NCBI RefSeq assembly: GCF_004137245.1
Contig: NZ_SDWS01000009.1
Location: 62,001 to 126,000 of the forward strand
Direction of reading: 5' to 3'
Length of the DNA: 64,000 nucleotides
DNA from: Nocardioides glacieisoli
Lineage (GTDB): Bacteria; Actinomycetota; Actinomycetes; Propionibacteriales; Nocardioidaceae
Shown piece by piece: positions 54,090-61,983 of this stretch. The stretch's first letter is position 1; the number at the start of each line of letters is the position of its first letter. The notes beneath the pieces were generated by a model, which saw nothing but the letters and a program-made list of their open reading frames with translations, did not search any database and was not told the origin of the DNA. The position numbers and the translations under genes are program-made.

Positions 54090-55813
54090 CGCCGCACGAC
54101 GAGGCGGAACACCCGACGCACCGACCGGTCCTGGCCGGACAGCACGGTCGCGAACCTGCCGGCCGAGCTCGCCCGGACGCGACCGTGGATCACGATGCGG
54201 TCGTCGACGACCTTCCACTTCAGCCCACGCGGGAGCCGCCAGTCGACGCGCGCCTCCGAGACCGGGCCGCGGAAGCGGATGGCCGCGCGGTAGGCCGCAC
54301 CTGCGCGTGCCCGCGGCAGGCGGGTGGTGACGAAGGCGATCGCTTGCACGGACGTCGTGGTCGTCGAGGTGGTGGGCGTCGCCAGCGGTGTGGCGGTGCT
54401 GCCGCCCGTGGAGAGCGACACGGTGTAGGCGCCGAGCGAGCCGTAGTCGCTGTAGCGGCCGACCTCGGAGGGTGCGCCCACCCCGGTGCCGTCCACCACG
54501 GCGACGTAGCTCGCGGCGGTCGCGGGCAGGTCGACCAGCCAGGTGGCCGCCATCGACGCGTCGTCGGACACGTCGGCTGTCGGGTCGACGGTGGCGATCG
54601 TGGCGCCCTGGGGGCTGAGGATGGTCAGCCGGGCGTCGAGGTCGGAGTAGCCGGCGGGACCGGAGACGGTCAGTGCGGTCCGGCCGTAGGCGCTGAACGA
54701 GAAGGCGTCGGTGTCCGTGCGCGTGGTGATCGTCCCGGCGACCGGGGTGCCCGCGGTCAGGCCTGTCGCGGCCGACGGGCTGCTGGCGTGGTCGTCGGCG
54801 ACGACGGGGGCCGTCCGGGCGATGATCGCCGTGTCGTCCTCGGTGTTGTTGGCATCGGCGTACTCCCCCGTCGACCAGTGCGACGCCCGGCGGTTGTAGG
54901 ACGCACCCATGATCGGGGCCCAGCCCTTGGCGCCGGCGTAGTAGGACGCCTGGCTGGTGCCGTCGTGGCTCAGGCCGAAGGTGTGGCCGACCTCGTGGCT
55001 GATGATCTGGCCCACGTTGTAGCCACCGGTGCCGGAACCGTTGGTGAAGATCCACGCCGGCTGGTAGTCGGTGGCGCCGACGGTGCCGAAGATCCCGACG
55101 TAGGAGAGGCCGCCGCAGCCGCAGCCGGTGCCGACGGAGTTGGTCGGGCTGACCACGACGGGGATGCCGTAGGTCAGGTCGGCGCTCGACGTTCGGGTGA
55201 GGGCCGAGGGGTCCGGGCGCAGCGTGGTGACGTTGACGTCGAAGGGGGCGTAGTCCTCGGCGACGGTCTGCCAGGCGAGGTAGACCTGCGCCCGCTCGAC
55301 CTCGCTGAACGTCGCGCGGTCCGCGTCGATGCTGTAGGCCGGCGACACGATCTCGGCACCGCTCTTCCACCGGGTGCCGGAGTAGGTGGCGCCGTCGAAG
55401 TCGAGGTAGATGGTGCGCGTCGAGCCCGGCCGCGAGGACAGCGTGAACACGTCCGTCGGGACGGCGTCGCGTGGCGCGGGGTCGGCCGTTACCCGCTGCG
55501 CCGGCTCGATCCCCTCGTCGGCGACGAAGACCCGGCCGCACTCGTCGAGCCACGACGTGCTGTCCGCGGCCAGGTGCTCGACCTGGTCGCCGGTGAGGTT
55601 GTTGAGGAGGCGTACGACGGCCTCGCTCAGGCCCGACTGGAGGGCCGCCGACAGCCGGGTCGTCTGCTGCAGCAGGGCCTGCGCGCACGTCAGGTCGAGC
55701 AGGCCCGTCGTCGGCGCCGCCTGGGCGGCACCCGGGGCGCCGATGGCGGCGGCACCAACGGTCGCGGCAACGAAAGCGCGCGCGACAAGGACACGAAACG
55801 AACGAACACCCAC
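54086..55813 (-). CDS. Secreted zinc metalloprotease (metzincin-type HExxHxxGxxH)
   Basis: The 575-residue exported protein has a signal peptide ending near GAAQAAP (about residue 33). The zinc site HEVGHTFGLSH places His273, Glu274, His277 and His283, and a Met downstream in WAPIMGAS (the Met-turn) completes the metzincin pattern. A pre-peptidase C-terminal-like beta-sandwich follows (TDTDAFSFSAYGRTALTVSGP), then a Thr/Ser linker and a beta-rich C-terminal module ending RLVVRR. It probably digests extracellular protein. GTG at 55813 is the earliest start after a purine-rich stretch. Confidence 0.88.
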   Translation of the reverse strand: MGVRSFRVLVARAFVAATVGAAAIGAPGAAQAAPTTGLLDLTCAQALLQQTTRLSAALQSGLSEAVVRLLNNLTGDQVEHLAADSTSWLDECGRVFVADEGIEPAQRVTADPAPRDAVPTDVFTLSSRPGSTRTIYLDFDGATYSGTRWKSGAEIVSPAYSIDADRATFSEVERAQVYLAWQTVAEDYAPFDVNVTTLRPDPSALTRTSSADLTYGIPVVVSPTNSVGTGCGCGGLSYVGIFGTVGATDYQPAWIFTNGSGTGGYNVGQIISHEVGHTFGLSHDGTSQASYYAGAKGWAPIMGASYNRRASHWSTGEYADANNTEDDTAIIARTAPVVADDHASSPSAATGLTAGTPVAGTITTRTDTDAFSFSAYGRTALTVSGPAGYSDLDARLTILSPQGATIATVDPTADVSDDASMAATWLVDLPATAASYVAVVDGTGVGAPSEVGRYSDYGSLGAYTVSLSTGGSTATPLATPTTSTTTTSVQAIAFVTTRLPRARAGAAYRAAIRFRGPVSEARVDWRLPRGLKWKVVDDRIVIHGRVRASSAGRFATVLSGQDRSVRRVFRLVVRR

Positions 55814-55915
55814 GACGGTGCAACCCCCACGCTGGAATCAATGGTCCCGAGAAGACGAGACCTATTGATACGGCGCAGAGATGCACGGCATGGTGACAGT
55901 CGAGCCACCTCAGAT

Positions 55916-56317
55916 TCAGTCATTGGTCAAGGTTTCAACAAGCCTGGGGAGCACGTGGTGCTCGAGCATCGGCGCGAGGTCGTCCGGGTGGTCGTGCAGG
56001 GGCGTCCAGCGCACCTCCGCGATCTCGGCCGACGCGACGGGCTCGGCGTCGGACTCGACCAGGAAGACGGTCGAGTGGAGCGTGTGCCCCGGCTCGTTGG
56101 CGGCCTCGGAGTGGAACTCGCCGAGCAGCGTCGCCTCCTCGATGCGCAGGCCGACCTCCTCACGGGTCTCCCGCAGCGCGGCGTCGCGGGCCGACTCCCC
56201 CGGCTCGAGCTTGCCGCCGACGAGCATGAACCGGTGCGTGCCTCGCTTGCGCACGGTCAGCACGTGGCCGTCGCGCACCAGCGCGACCGCTGCGACGACG
56301 ATGTGGTTGTCGGTCAT
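55916..56317 (-). CDS. Nudix hydrolase
   Basis: The 133-residue protein has the Nudix box G-x5-E-x7-RE-x2-EE-x-G, seen as GGKLEPGESARDAALRETRE then EVG. The surrounding VVAAVALVRDGHVLTVRKRG and FLVESDAEPVASAE segments are typical of small Nudix enzymes that hydrolyse modified or surplus nucleotides (8-oxo-dGTP-like). The substrate is unknown. Its start overlaps the stop of the upstream phosphotransferase gene (ATGA), so they are coupled. Confidence 0.88.
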   Translation of the reverse strand: MTDNHIVVAAVALVRDGHVLTVRKRGTHRFMLVGGKLEPGESARDAALRETREEVGLRIEEATLLGEFHSEAANEPGHTLHSTVFLVESDAEPVASAEIAEVRWTPLHDHPDDLAPMLEHHVLPRLVETLTND

Positions 56318-57108
56318 CGCCCCAGCATCTCGCGGTGCTGCTCGATCCACGCGATCTCCTCGAGGTCCGCCTCAACGGCGCCGTCGGCGACCCAGGTGCG
56401 CTGCGGCTCGACCCCGCGCGCGGCCAGGTCGCGCATCAGCTCGATCACCGCCTGCATCCGCTCGACCACCGCGTCCACGACGTCGAAGTCCGGGAGGTCG
56501 CCGTAGGCCTCGACGAAAGTGCGCACCCGCGCGGCCCGGTCCGGCACCTCCGGGAAGTGGTGCCACTCGAGCGCGTGCTCGTCGGCCCTCAGCGGCGCGA
56601 ACCAGCGCAGGGCGTACGCCACGTCCGTGACCCGCGGCGCCGGGTGGAGGTAGTCCCAGTCGATCAGCGCCACGGCTTCCTGGTCGCGCCAGATGAAGTT
56701 CCACGGACCCGGGTCGCCGTGGCACGGCACGACGTCCTCACCGGCGACCGGCCGTGCACCCCACACCGCGTCCTCGGGCGGCGACCAGCCGGCTCCCGCG
56801 TCGTGGATCCGCCGGAGCAGGCGGGCGGCCGAGGCGAGGCCCTGGTCGGTGTGCTGGTGCCACCAGCCGTCGCCGCCGTCCGCGCCCTCGATGAACCGCA
56901 GGGTCTCGGTGCCGTCGGCGACGCCCAGCGGCTCGGGCACGCACTCCAGGCCCTGCGCGCGCAGGTGGCGGAGATAGCTGTGGACCGTCGCGGTGTGCTT
57001 GCCCGCCGGCCTGCTGACCACGCCGTCCTCGATGACCACTGGCCGGTGCAGCGCGTTGGCCTCGGCAGCCCGGTCGACGGCGGCGTAGCGGTCCTCGGGA
57101 TCGGTCAC
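56314..57108 (-). CDS. Aminoglycoside phosphotransferase-family kinase
   Basis: The 264-residue protein has the APH fold: catalytic loop HGDPGPWNFIW (130-140, Asp132) and metal-binding ALIDWDYLHPAP (147-158). The N-lobe is short and the usual Lys is not obvious. Family members phosphorylate aminoglycosides, choline, homoserine or other small alcohols; no resistance role can be claimed. GTG at 57108 was chosen because TACGGT lies 7 nt upstream; an in-frame GTG at 57117 overlaps that element. Confidence 0.8.
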   Translation of the reverse strand: MTDPEDRYAAVDRAAEANALHRPVVIEDGVVSRPAGKHTATVHSYLRHLRAQGLECVPEPLGVADGTETLRFIEGADGGDGWWHQHTDQGLASAARLLRRIHDAGAGWSPPEDAVWGARPVAGEDVVPCHGDPGPWNFIWRDQEAVALIDWDYLHPAPRVTDVAYALRWFAPLRADEHALEWHHFPEVPDRAARVRTFVEAYGDLPDFDVVDAVVERMQAVIELMRDLAARGVEPQRTWVADGAVEADLEEIAWIEQHREMLGR

Positions 57109-57115
57109 GGCTGCC

Positions 57116-57121
57116 ACCGTA
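57116..57121 (-). promoter_or_regulatory. Leaderless -10 element of the phosphotransferase-nudix operon
   Basis: TACGGT on the minus strand is followed by 7 nt and the GTG at 57108. Confidence 0.5.
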
Positions 57122-57160
57122 GGCGCGAGCGCCAGCGGGCACGACCGAGTTACCGGCGGA

Positions 57161-57526
57161 TCACAGCCCCAGCGCGCGGCGTACGGCAGCGACGGCCTCG
57201 TCGTCGCTCAGCCCGAGGGTCCGGGTCGTGGAGACGTACGCCGACGCGGCGGCGCGGACCGCCGAGGACACCCCGGTGCCGGCGACGAAGGTGCCGGCGC
57301 GGCCGCGCGTCTCGACGACGCCCAGCGCCTCGAGCTCCTTGTAGGCACGGGCGACCGTGTTGGCGGCCAGGCCGAGGGTATCGGCGAGCGACCGCACCGG
57401 TGGCAGCCGGAAGCCCGGCTCCAGGGTGCCGGAGCCCACTTGCGACCGGATGCCCTCGCGCACCTGCTCGAAGGGCGGCACACCCGACGCGGGATCGACG
57501 GACAGGCCTGGAAGTGGGCCGGTCAT
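57161..57526 (-). CDS. GntR-family (YtrA-like) transcription regulator
   Basis: The 121-residue protein is a GntR winged helix with a short C-terminal tail: PFEQVREGIRSQVGSGTLEPG, LPPVRSLADTLGLAANTVARAYKEL, then EALGVVETRGRAGTFVA. The short effector part identifies the YtrA subgroup, which usually regulates ABC transporters encoded next to it. Here it is coupled to folA instead (ATGA overlap) and no ABC genes are adjacent, so its targets are unclear. Confidence 0.87.
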   Translation of the reverse strand: MTGPLPGLSVDPASGVPPFEQVREGIRSQVGSGTLEPGFRLPPVRSLADTLGLAANTVARAYKELEALGVVETRGRAGTFVAGTGVSSAVRAAASAYVSTTRTLGLSDDEAVAAVRRALGL

Positions 57527-58029
57527 GCCGCAGCGTCCATCCGCTCCAGCCACGTCCACTGGCAACCCTCGCCGACCTCGCGGCGCACCTCGACCCACTC
57601 GTCGACGGGGTACTCCGGGTAGAAGGCGTCCCCGGGTGGCGAGAGGTCGACCTCGGTGAGCACCTGGTGGGTGGCGAAGGGAAGCGCGAGGGCGTAGATC
57701 TCGCCGCCACCGGCGATCATCACATCGCCCGAGAGCTCGGCCGCGAGGGCGAAGGCCTCCTCCAGCGAGTGCGCCACCTGCACGCCCTCGAAGCCGGGGT
57801 CGAACGACTCGTCGCGAGTCACCACGATCGTCGCGCGACCGGGCAGCGGACGGCCGATCGAGTCCCACGTGCGACGTCCCATCACGAGGGTGTGCCCCAG
57901 CGTCTCGCGCTTGAAGTGCGCGAAGTCGTGCGGCAGGTGCCACGGGATCGCACCGCCGTCGCCGATCACCCGGTTGCGCGCATGGGCGGCGACGAGCACC
58001 ACCCGCTGGTCCGGGCGGGGAGCGGTCAT
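57523..58029 (-). CDS. folA: Dihydrofolate reductase
   Basis: The 168-residue NADPH-dependent enzyme has [24 protein letters not shown] at its start (with the substrate Asp of the family replaced by the His-Asp of LPHDFAHFK), [17 protein letters not shown] for NADPH binding, and [12 protein letters not shown]. It regenerates tetrahydrofolate from the dihydrofolate produced by ThyA, whose gene overlaps upstream (ATGA). ATG at 58029 follows directly from that overlap. Confidence 0.94.
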   Translation of the reverse strand: MTAPRPDQRVVLVAAHARNRVIGDGGAIPWHLPHDFAHFKRETLGHTLVMGRRTWDSIGRPLPGRATIVVTRDESFDPGFEGVQVAHSLEEAFALAAELSGDVMIAGGGEIYALALPFATHQVLTEVDLSPPGDAFYPEYPVDEWVEVRREVGEGCQWTWLERMDAAA

Positions 58030-58820
58030 ACGGCGATCGGCGCCTTGATGCCCGGGTGCGGGTCGTAGCCCTCCACCGCGATGTCCTCGAGGTCGAACCC
58101 GTCGATCTCGGTGATCTCGGGGTTGAGCACCAGCCGGGGCAGCGGCCGCGGCTCGCGCGAGAGCTGGAGGCGGGCCTGGTCGACGTGGTTGAGGTAGAGG
58201 TGGGCGTCGCCCATCGTGTGGACGAAGTCCCCCACCTCGAGACCGGTCACCTGCGCGACCATGTGGGTGAGCAGGGCGTAGGACGCGATGTTGAACGGCA
58301 CGCCGAGGAAGGTGTCGGCCGAGCGTTGGTAGAGCTGGCACGAGAGCTTCCCCTCGGCGACGTAGAACTGGAAGAGCGTGTGGCACGGCGGCAGCGCCAT
58401 GTCGTCGACATCGGCGACGTTCCACGCCGAGACGATGTGGCGGCGCGAGTCGGGCTTGGTGCGGATGCCCTCGACGAGGCGGCTGATCTGGTCGACGTGG
58501 TGACCGTCAGGCGTCGGCCACGAGCGCCACTGGTAGCCGTAGACCGGGCCGAGGTCTCCGTTGTCGTCGGCCCACTCGTCCCAGATGGAGATGCCACGGT
58601 CCTGGAGCCACTTGACGTTGGTGTCGCCGCGCAGGAACCACAGCAGCTCACCGAACACCGAGCGCGTGTGCACCTTCTTCGTCGTCACCAGCGGGAAGCC
58701 CTCGGCGAGGTCGAAGCGCATCTGGTGGCCGAAGACGCTCAGCGTGCCGGTGCCGGTGCGGTCGGTCTTCTCGACGCCCTCGTCGAGGATCCGCTGGAGC
58801 AGGTCGAGGTAGGCGCGCAC
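58026..58820 (-). CDS. thyA: Thymidylate synthase
   Basis: The 264-residue enzyme has the length and motifs of E. coli ThyA: catalytic Cys146 in [25 protein letters not shown], the dUMP-binding [12 protein letters not shown] and [11 protein letters not shown]. It methylates dUMP to dTMP with methylene-tetrahydrofolate. The GTG start at 58820 is preceded by TAGGAT and 6 nt. The gene is followed by folA with a 4-nt overlap, so the two steps of the thymidylate cycle are coupled. Confidence 0.96.
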   Translation of the reverse strand: MRAYLDLLQRILDEGVEKTDRTGTGTLSVFGHQMRFDLAEGFPLVTTKKVHTRSVFGELLWFLRGDTNVKWLQDRGISIWDEWADDNGDLGPVYGYQWRSWPTPDGHHVDQISRLVEGIRTKPDSRRHIVSAWNVADVDDMALPPCHTLFQFYVAEGKLSCQLYQRSADTFLGVPFNIASYALLTHMVAQVTGLEVGDFVHTMGDAHLYLNHVDQARLQLSREPRPLPRLVLNPEITEIDGFDLEDIAVEGYDPHPGIKAPIAV

Positions 58821-58826
58821 GAGGTG

Positions 58827-58832
58827 ATCCTA
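58827..58832 (-). promoter_or_regulatory. Leaderless -10 element of thyA
   Basis: TAGGAT on the minus strand lies 6 nt before the GTG at 58820 and overlaps the end of the upstream methyltransferase gene. Confidence 0.55.
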
Positions 58833-59615
58833 CGACCGGGGCACGCGTGCTTCGACCGACACGCACTCGACGTCGAAGGCAAACCGGTCGCCGTCGCGCC
58901 ACGGCCCGCCCAGCTCGTCGTACGCCGTCCGCAGGCGCGCCTGGACTGCCTCGGACTGGGCCCGCCACGTGACGCCGAAGTTGCCGATCGAGGTGAGGCC
59001 CGCCCACAGGTCGTCGGGAGCGACGCGCCACCGCCATGCCCGGGAGCCGGCACGGGTCACCGCGAGACCGGCTTCGCTCAGGATGCCCGCGAGCCCGTCG
59101 GGCGAACGCTCGAAGTCGCGGTCCTCGGGGAGTCGGGGCGACGGCGGGCGGGCGGCGTCCGCCTCGTCGAGCAGGCCGTTCCACATGACCGCCTGCGGTG
59201 GCGGCACGCGGCCCCAGATGGTCGTCCGCACGACTCCGCCGGGTGCGGCGACCCGCGCCAGCTCCTGCGCCCCGGCGCGCGGGTGGTCGACGTGGTTGAG
59301 CACGAAGCTCGCGGTCACCACGTCGAAGCCGTCGTCGGCGAAGGGCAGGTCGGGGAGCCCGCCGACCACGACGTCCTCGCTCGATCCGAGGAACGACTCC
59401 GCCAGCGCGGCCATCTCCGGGTCGGGCTCGACCCCCATCGCGTCGAGGCCCGCCTCGCGCGCCGCGGCCACGAGCGTGCCGGTGCCGCAGCCGACGTCGA
59501 GCAGGCGAGCCTGCGAGGGCAGGTCGTCGAGGAGAGCAGGCACTGCCCCGGCGCAGAGTCCCGCGAAGCTGCGCGCGTAGGTGCCCGCCACGTCCGTCCA
59601 GAGTGCTTCAGCCAC
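58830..59615 (-). CDS. Class I SAM-dependent methyltransferase (UbiE/type 11-like)
   Basis: The 261-residue protein has motif I LLDVGCGTGTLV (38-49), the acidic MGVEPDPEMAALAE (motif II), VVGGLPDLPFADDGFDVVTA and the FVLNHVDHP motif of methyltransf_11 proteins. The substrate is unknown. GTG at 59615 has TAGGGT 8 nt upstream (59624-59629); the longer frame starting at 59645 would place coding sequence over that element and is less likely. It lies 9 nt before thyA on the same strand. Confidence 0.83.
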   Translation of the reverse strand: MAEALWTDVAGTYARSFAGLCAGAVPALLDDLPSQARLLDVGCGTGTLVAAAREAGLDAMGVEPDPEMAALAESFLGSSEDVVVGGLPDLPFADDGFDVVTASFVLNHVDHPRAGAQELARVAAPGGVVRTTIWGRVPPPQAVMWNGLLDEADAARPPSPRLPEDRDFERSPDGLAGILSEAGLAVTRAGSRAWRWRVAPDDLWAGLTSIGNFGVTWRAQSEAVQARLRTAYDELGGPWRDGDRFAFDVECVSVEARVPRS

Positions 59616-59641
59616 GGGGCGTGACCCTACGGCCCGGCCGG

Positions 59642-60517
59642 TCACCGCAGGCGGATCGCCCCGTCCGCCGCGACGACCGTCACCGCCGGCGCGCAGTCGA
59701 GCTCGGCCCGGCAGACCACCAGCGCGCGCCGCCCCGACTCGGACCGGCGCACGGCGTCCGTCGCGCCGTCACGGCGCGAGGAGTCCAGGAGGTAGGCCCA
59801 GCCTCCGCCGGCCACGGGCGCCGCCTGCAGCACGACGTCGTACTGGGTGATCGCGACGAACCGCGGCGGGTCGGGCTCCTCGTCGAGCGCGTCGGGCGGG
59901 TCGTCGATGGTCGTGACGTCGCCGTCCTCGTCGATCCGCACCGTCTCGCCGTTGCGGAGGACGGCGGCCGCGCCGGAGCCGTCGGCCACGAACGTGTCGA
60001 TGCCCGGGAGCTCGACCACGACGTCCTCGAGGTGCAGCTCGCCGGCGGCGTACCAGACCACCGGCAGCGAGTTCGCCTCCTTCCGCACCTCCGGCGCGGG
60101 CGGGATCGAGGCCCACCACTGCCAGCCGGCGGCGAGCACCGCCAGCACCAGCACGCCGACCGCGACGCGCACCGCGCCCCGTCGACGACGGGCACCGCGC
60201 CGCGCCTCGGCCCGGGCGAACCAGTCCTCCGGGCCGTCGTGCGGATCGTAGGGACGTACGCCATGGGGTGCGGGCTGGCCGGTCGGCGGCAGGGCGGCTC
60301 GCTCCCGGATCTCCGCCCAGAGCGTCACGTCGACGTCCTCGTCGCGGGAGCGTCGCGGCCACGACGATCGCCTGCCCAGAAGCGCCTCGGCGACGGCGAG
60401 GCGCGCTTCGTCGGCGGCGACGCCCTCGTCCTCGAGGCCGCCGACCATGTCGGGCCAGCGCGCGTAGACGTACGTCGCGAAGTCCGTCCGCTCTCCCGTG
60501 CCCGCCTCCCTGCTCAC
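59642..60517 (-). CDS. Single-pass membrane protein with sigma-factor-like N-terminal region
   Basis: The 291-residue protein has an N-terminal cytoplasmic part FATYVYARWPDMVGGLEDEG...ARLAVAEALLGRRSSW that resembles region 2 of SigE-type ECF sigma factors (pattern YV.ARWP.LV....L........A...V..AL). One membrane helix follows at about 115-136 (VAVGVLVLAVLAAGWQWW). The remaining 155 residues are outside and beta-rich, with two Cys in VVCRAELDCAP. No sigma region 4 is present, so it cannot be a normal sigma factor. The start GTG at 60517 is provisional. Function unknown. Confidence 0.7.
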   Translation of the reverse strand: MSREAGTGERTDFATYVYARWPDMVGGLEDEGVAADEARLAVAEALLGRRSSWPRRSRDEDVDVTLWAEIRERAALPPTGQPAPHGVRPYDPHDGPEDWFARAEARRGARRRRGAVRVAVGVLVLAVLAAGWQWWASIPPAPEVRKEANSLPVVWYAAGELHLEDVVVELPGIDTFVADGSGAAAVLRNGETVRIDEDGDVTTIDDPPDALDEEPDPPRFVAITQYDVVLQAAPVAGGGWAYLLDSSRRDGATDAVRRSESGRRALVVCRAELDCAPAVTVVAADGAIRLR

Positions 60518-60554
60518 CTGGATGCTTCGGAGCAGTGGTCGACCGCGGATGGAT

Positions 60555-60809
60555 TCAGGCGCTGAGCGACATCGGTCCGTAGACCTGCCGCTCGTGCTCG
60601 AACAACGTCACGGCGGCCACGCCGTGCTCGGCGAGGTCGGCCCAGATCTCGCCCACCCACGACTCCGCGTCGCCCTGGTTGCCGAAGCGCTGGTCGGCGT
60701 ACTGCGCCACCTCGACCGGCTCGCCGGCGGCGTCCTCGAGGCGCCACCACCACGGCCGCTCGGAGGCCGACGGCTGGCGGAAGGTCGGCGGCTGGCCGGG
60801 CATCATCAC
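60555..60809 (-). CDS. Small hypothetical protein coupled to gcvT
   Basis: The 84-residue soluble protein has an aromatic patch ERPWWWRLED, followed by VEVAQYADQRFGNQGDAESWVGE. I do not recognise a characterised family with confidence. GTG at 60809 overlaps the gcvT stop (GTGA); ATG at 60806 or 60803 are alternatives. Coupling to gcvT suggests shared expression, not necessarily shared function. Confidence 0.68.
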   Translation of the reverse strand: MMMPGQPPTFRQPSASERPWWWRLEDAAGEPVEVAQYADQRFGNQGDAESWVGEIWADLAEHGVAAVTLFEHERQVYGPMSLSA

Positions 60810-61927
60810 GACTCCCGGACCGAGGTGTCGACGAAGGGCGGCTTGACCAGCTGGAAGATCTCACGCCGGCCGCGGATGTCGACGCCGACCTGGGCGTCCT
60901 CCGCGACCATCGTCGGGATCAGCGCCATGCCGATGCCCTTCTTGAGCGTCGGGGAGAACGTGCCGGAGGTGATGTCGGCAAGGGGTACGTCGTGGGTGAG
61001 CGTCACGCCCATCCCGGGGCGCGGGATGCCGCGGCCGACCGCGACCAGGCCGCGCAGGCGGCGCTTCGGCCCCTCCTCCTTGACCCGGGTGACGGCGTCG
61101 CGTCCCCAGAAGGCGTCCTTCTTCCAGCCGACCGCCCACGAGAGCCCGGCCTCGACCGGGTTGGTGGCGAGGCTGATGTCCTGGCCGTGGAGCGGGTAGC
61201 CCATCTCGGTGCGCAGCGTGTCGCGCGCGCCGAGGCCGGCAGCAGTGATGCCCCACTCCTCGCCGGCCGCCATCAACTGGTCCCACAGCTCGCCGGCCGT
61301 GTCGTTGACGACGACCAGCTCGTAGCCCCGCTCGCCGGTGTAGCCGGTGCGGCACACCACCACCCCGACGCCGGAGTCACCGAGCTCGGCCTCGACGAAG
61401 GACATGTAGTCGTGGCCGGTCGGCAGGCCGACCTTCTCGAGGACCTCGTCGGAGCGGGTGCCCTGGACGGCCAGCACGGCGTAGTCGTCGTGGTGGTCGA
61501 CGACCTTGACGCCCTCGGGCGCCTGCTCACGGAGCCGGCGGACGACCTCGGCGGTGTTCGCCGCGTTGGGGATGAGCAGCACGTGCTCGTCGTCGTGCCA
61601 GTAGGCGATGAGGTCGTCGACGATGCCGCCCGACTCGTCGAGGCAGAGGGTGTACTGCGCCTTGCCCGGCGCGATCTTGGCGAGGTCGTTGGAGAGCGTC
61701 GCGTTGACGAAGTCGGCGGCACCCGGACCCGACACCATCGCCTTGCCGAGGTGGCTCACGTCGAAGATCCCGACGGCCTCGCGGACCGCCGTGTGCTCCT
61801 TGACCACGCCGGTCGCATACTCCAGCGGCATCGACCATCCGCCGAACTCGGCGAACTTCGCTCCGAGGGCCTCGTGACGGTCGTGGAGGGGCGACTGCTT
61901 GAGCGGTTCTGACGAGACTTCGGCCAT
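60806..61927 (-). CDS. gcvT: Glycine cleavage system T protein (aminomethyltransferase)
   Basis: The 373-residue folate-binding enzyme takes the aminomethyl group from H protein to form methylene-tetrahydrofolate and ammonia. Blocks typical of GcvT are HEALGAKFAEFGGWSMPLEY, GIFDVSHLGK, RTGYTGERGYEL, GLGARDTLRTEMGYPLHGQD and RRLRGLVAVG. ATG at 61927 was chosen because TAGGTT lies 7 nt upstream. It links to thyA/folA through methylene-tetrahydrofolate; gcvH and gcvP are not in the window. Confidence 0.93.
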   Translation of the reverse strand: MAEVSSEPLKQSPLHDRHEALGAKFAEFGGWSMPLEYATGVVKEHTAVREAVGIFDVSHLGKAMVSGPGAADFVNATLSNDLAKIAPGKAQYTLCLDESGGIVDDLIAYWHDDEHVLLIPNAANTAEVVRRLREQAPEGVKVVDHHDDYAVLAVQGTRSDEVLEKVGLPTGHDYMSFVEAELGDSGVGVVVCRTGYTGERGYELVVVNDTAGELWDQLMAAGEEWGITAAGLGARDTLRTEMGYPLHGQDISLATNPVEAGLSWAVGWKKDAFWGRDAVTRVKEEGPKRRLRGLVAVGRGIPRPGMGVTLTHDVPLADITSGTFSPTLKKGIGMALIPTMVAEDAQVGVDIRGRREIFQLVKPPFVDTSVRES

Positions 61928-61934
61928 GTCGCGC

Positions 61935-61940
61935 AACCTA
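61935..61940 (-). promoter_or_regulatory. Leaderless -10 element of gcvT
   Basis: TAGGTT on the minus strand is followed by 7 nt and the ATG at 61927. It shares the 47-base divergent region with the pepA promoter at 61971. Confidence 0.55.
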
Positions 61941-61970
61941 CCGCAGCGCTCCGACCCTTCCCGTCTCCCC

Positions 61971-61976
61971 TAACAT
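61971..61976 (+). promoter_or_regulatory. Leaderless -10 element of pepA
   Basis: TAACAT is followed by 7 nt and GTG at 61984. The ATG at 61975 lies inside the element, so the GTG is the better start. Confidence 0.5.
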
Positions 61977-61983
61977 GCCCCGG

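Noticed and set aside
56314..57108. Aminoglycoside resistance phosphotransferase
   Set aside because: The APH fold is shared with many metabolic kinases, and there is no resistance context.
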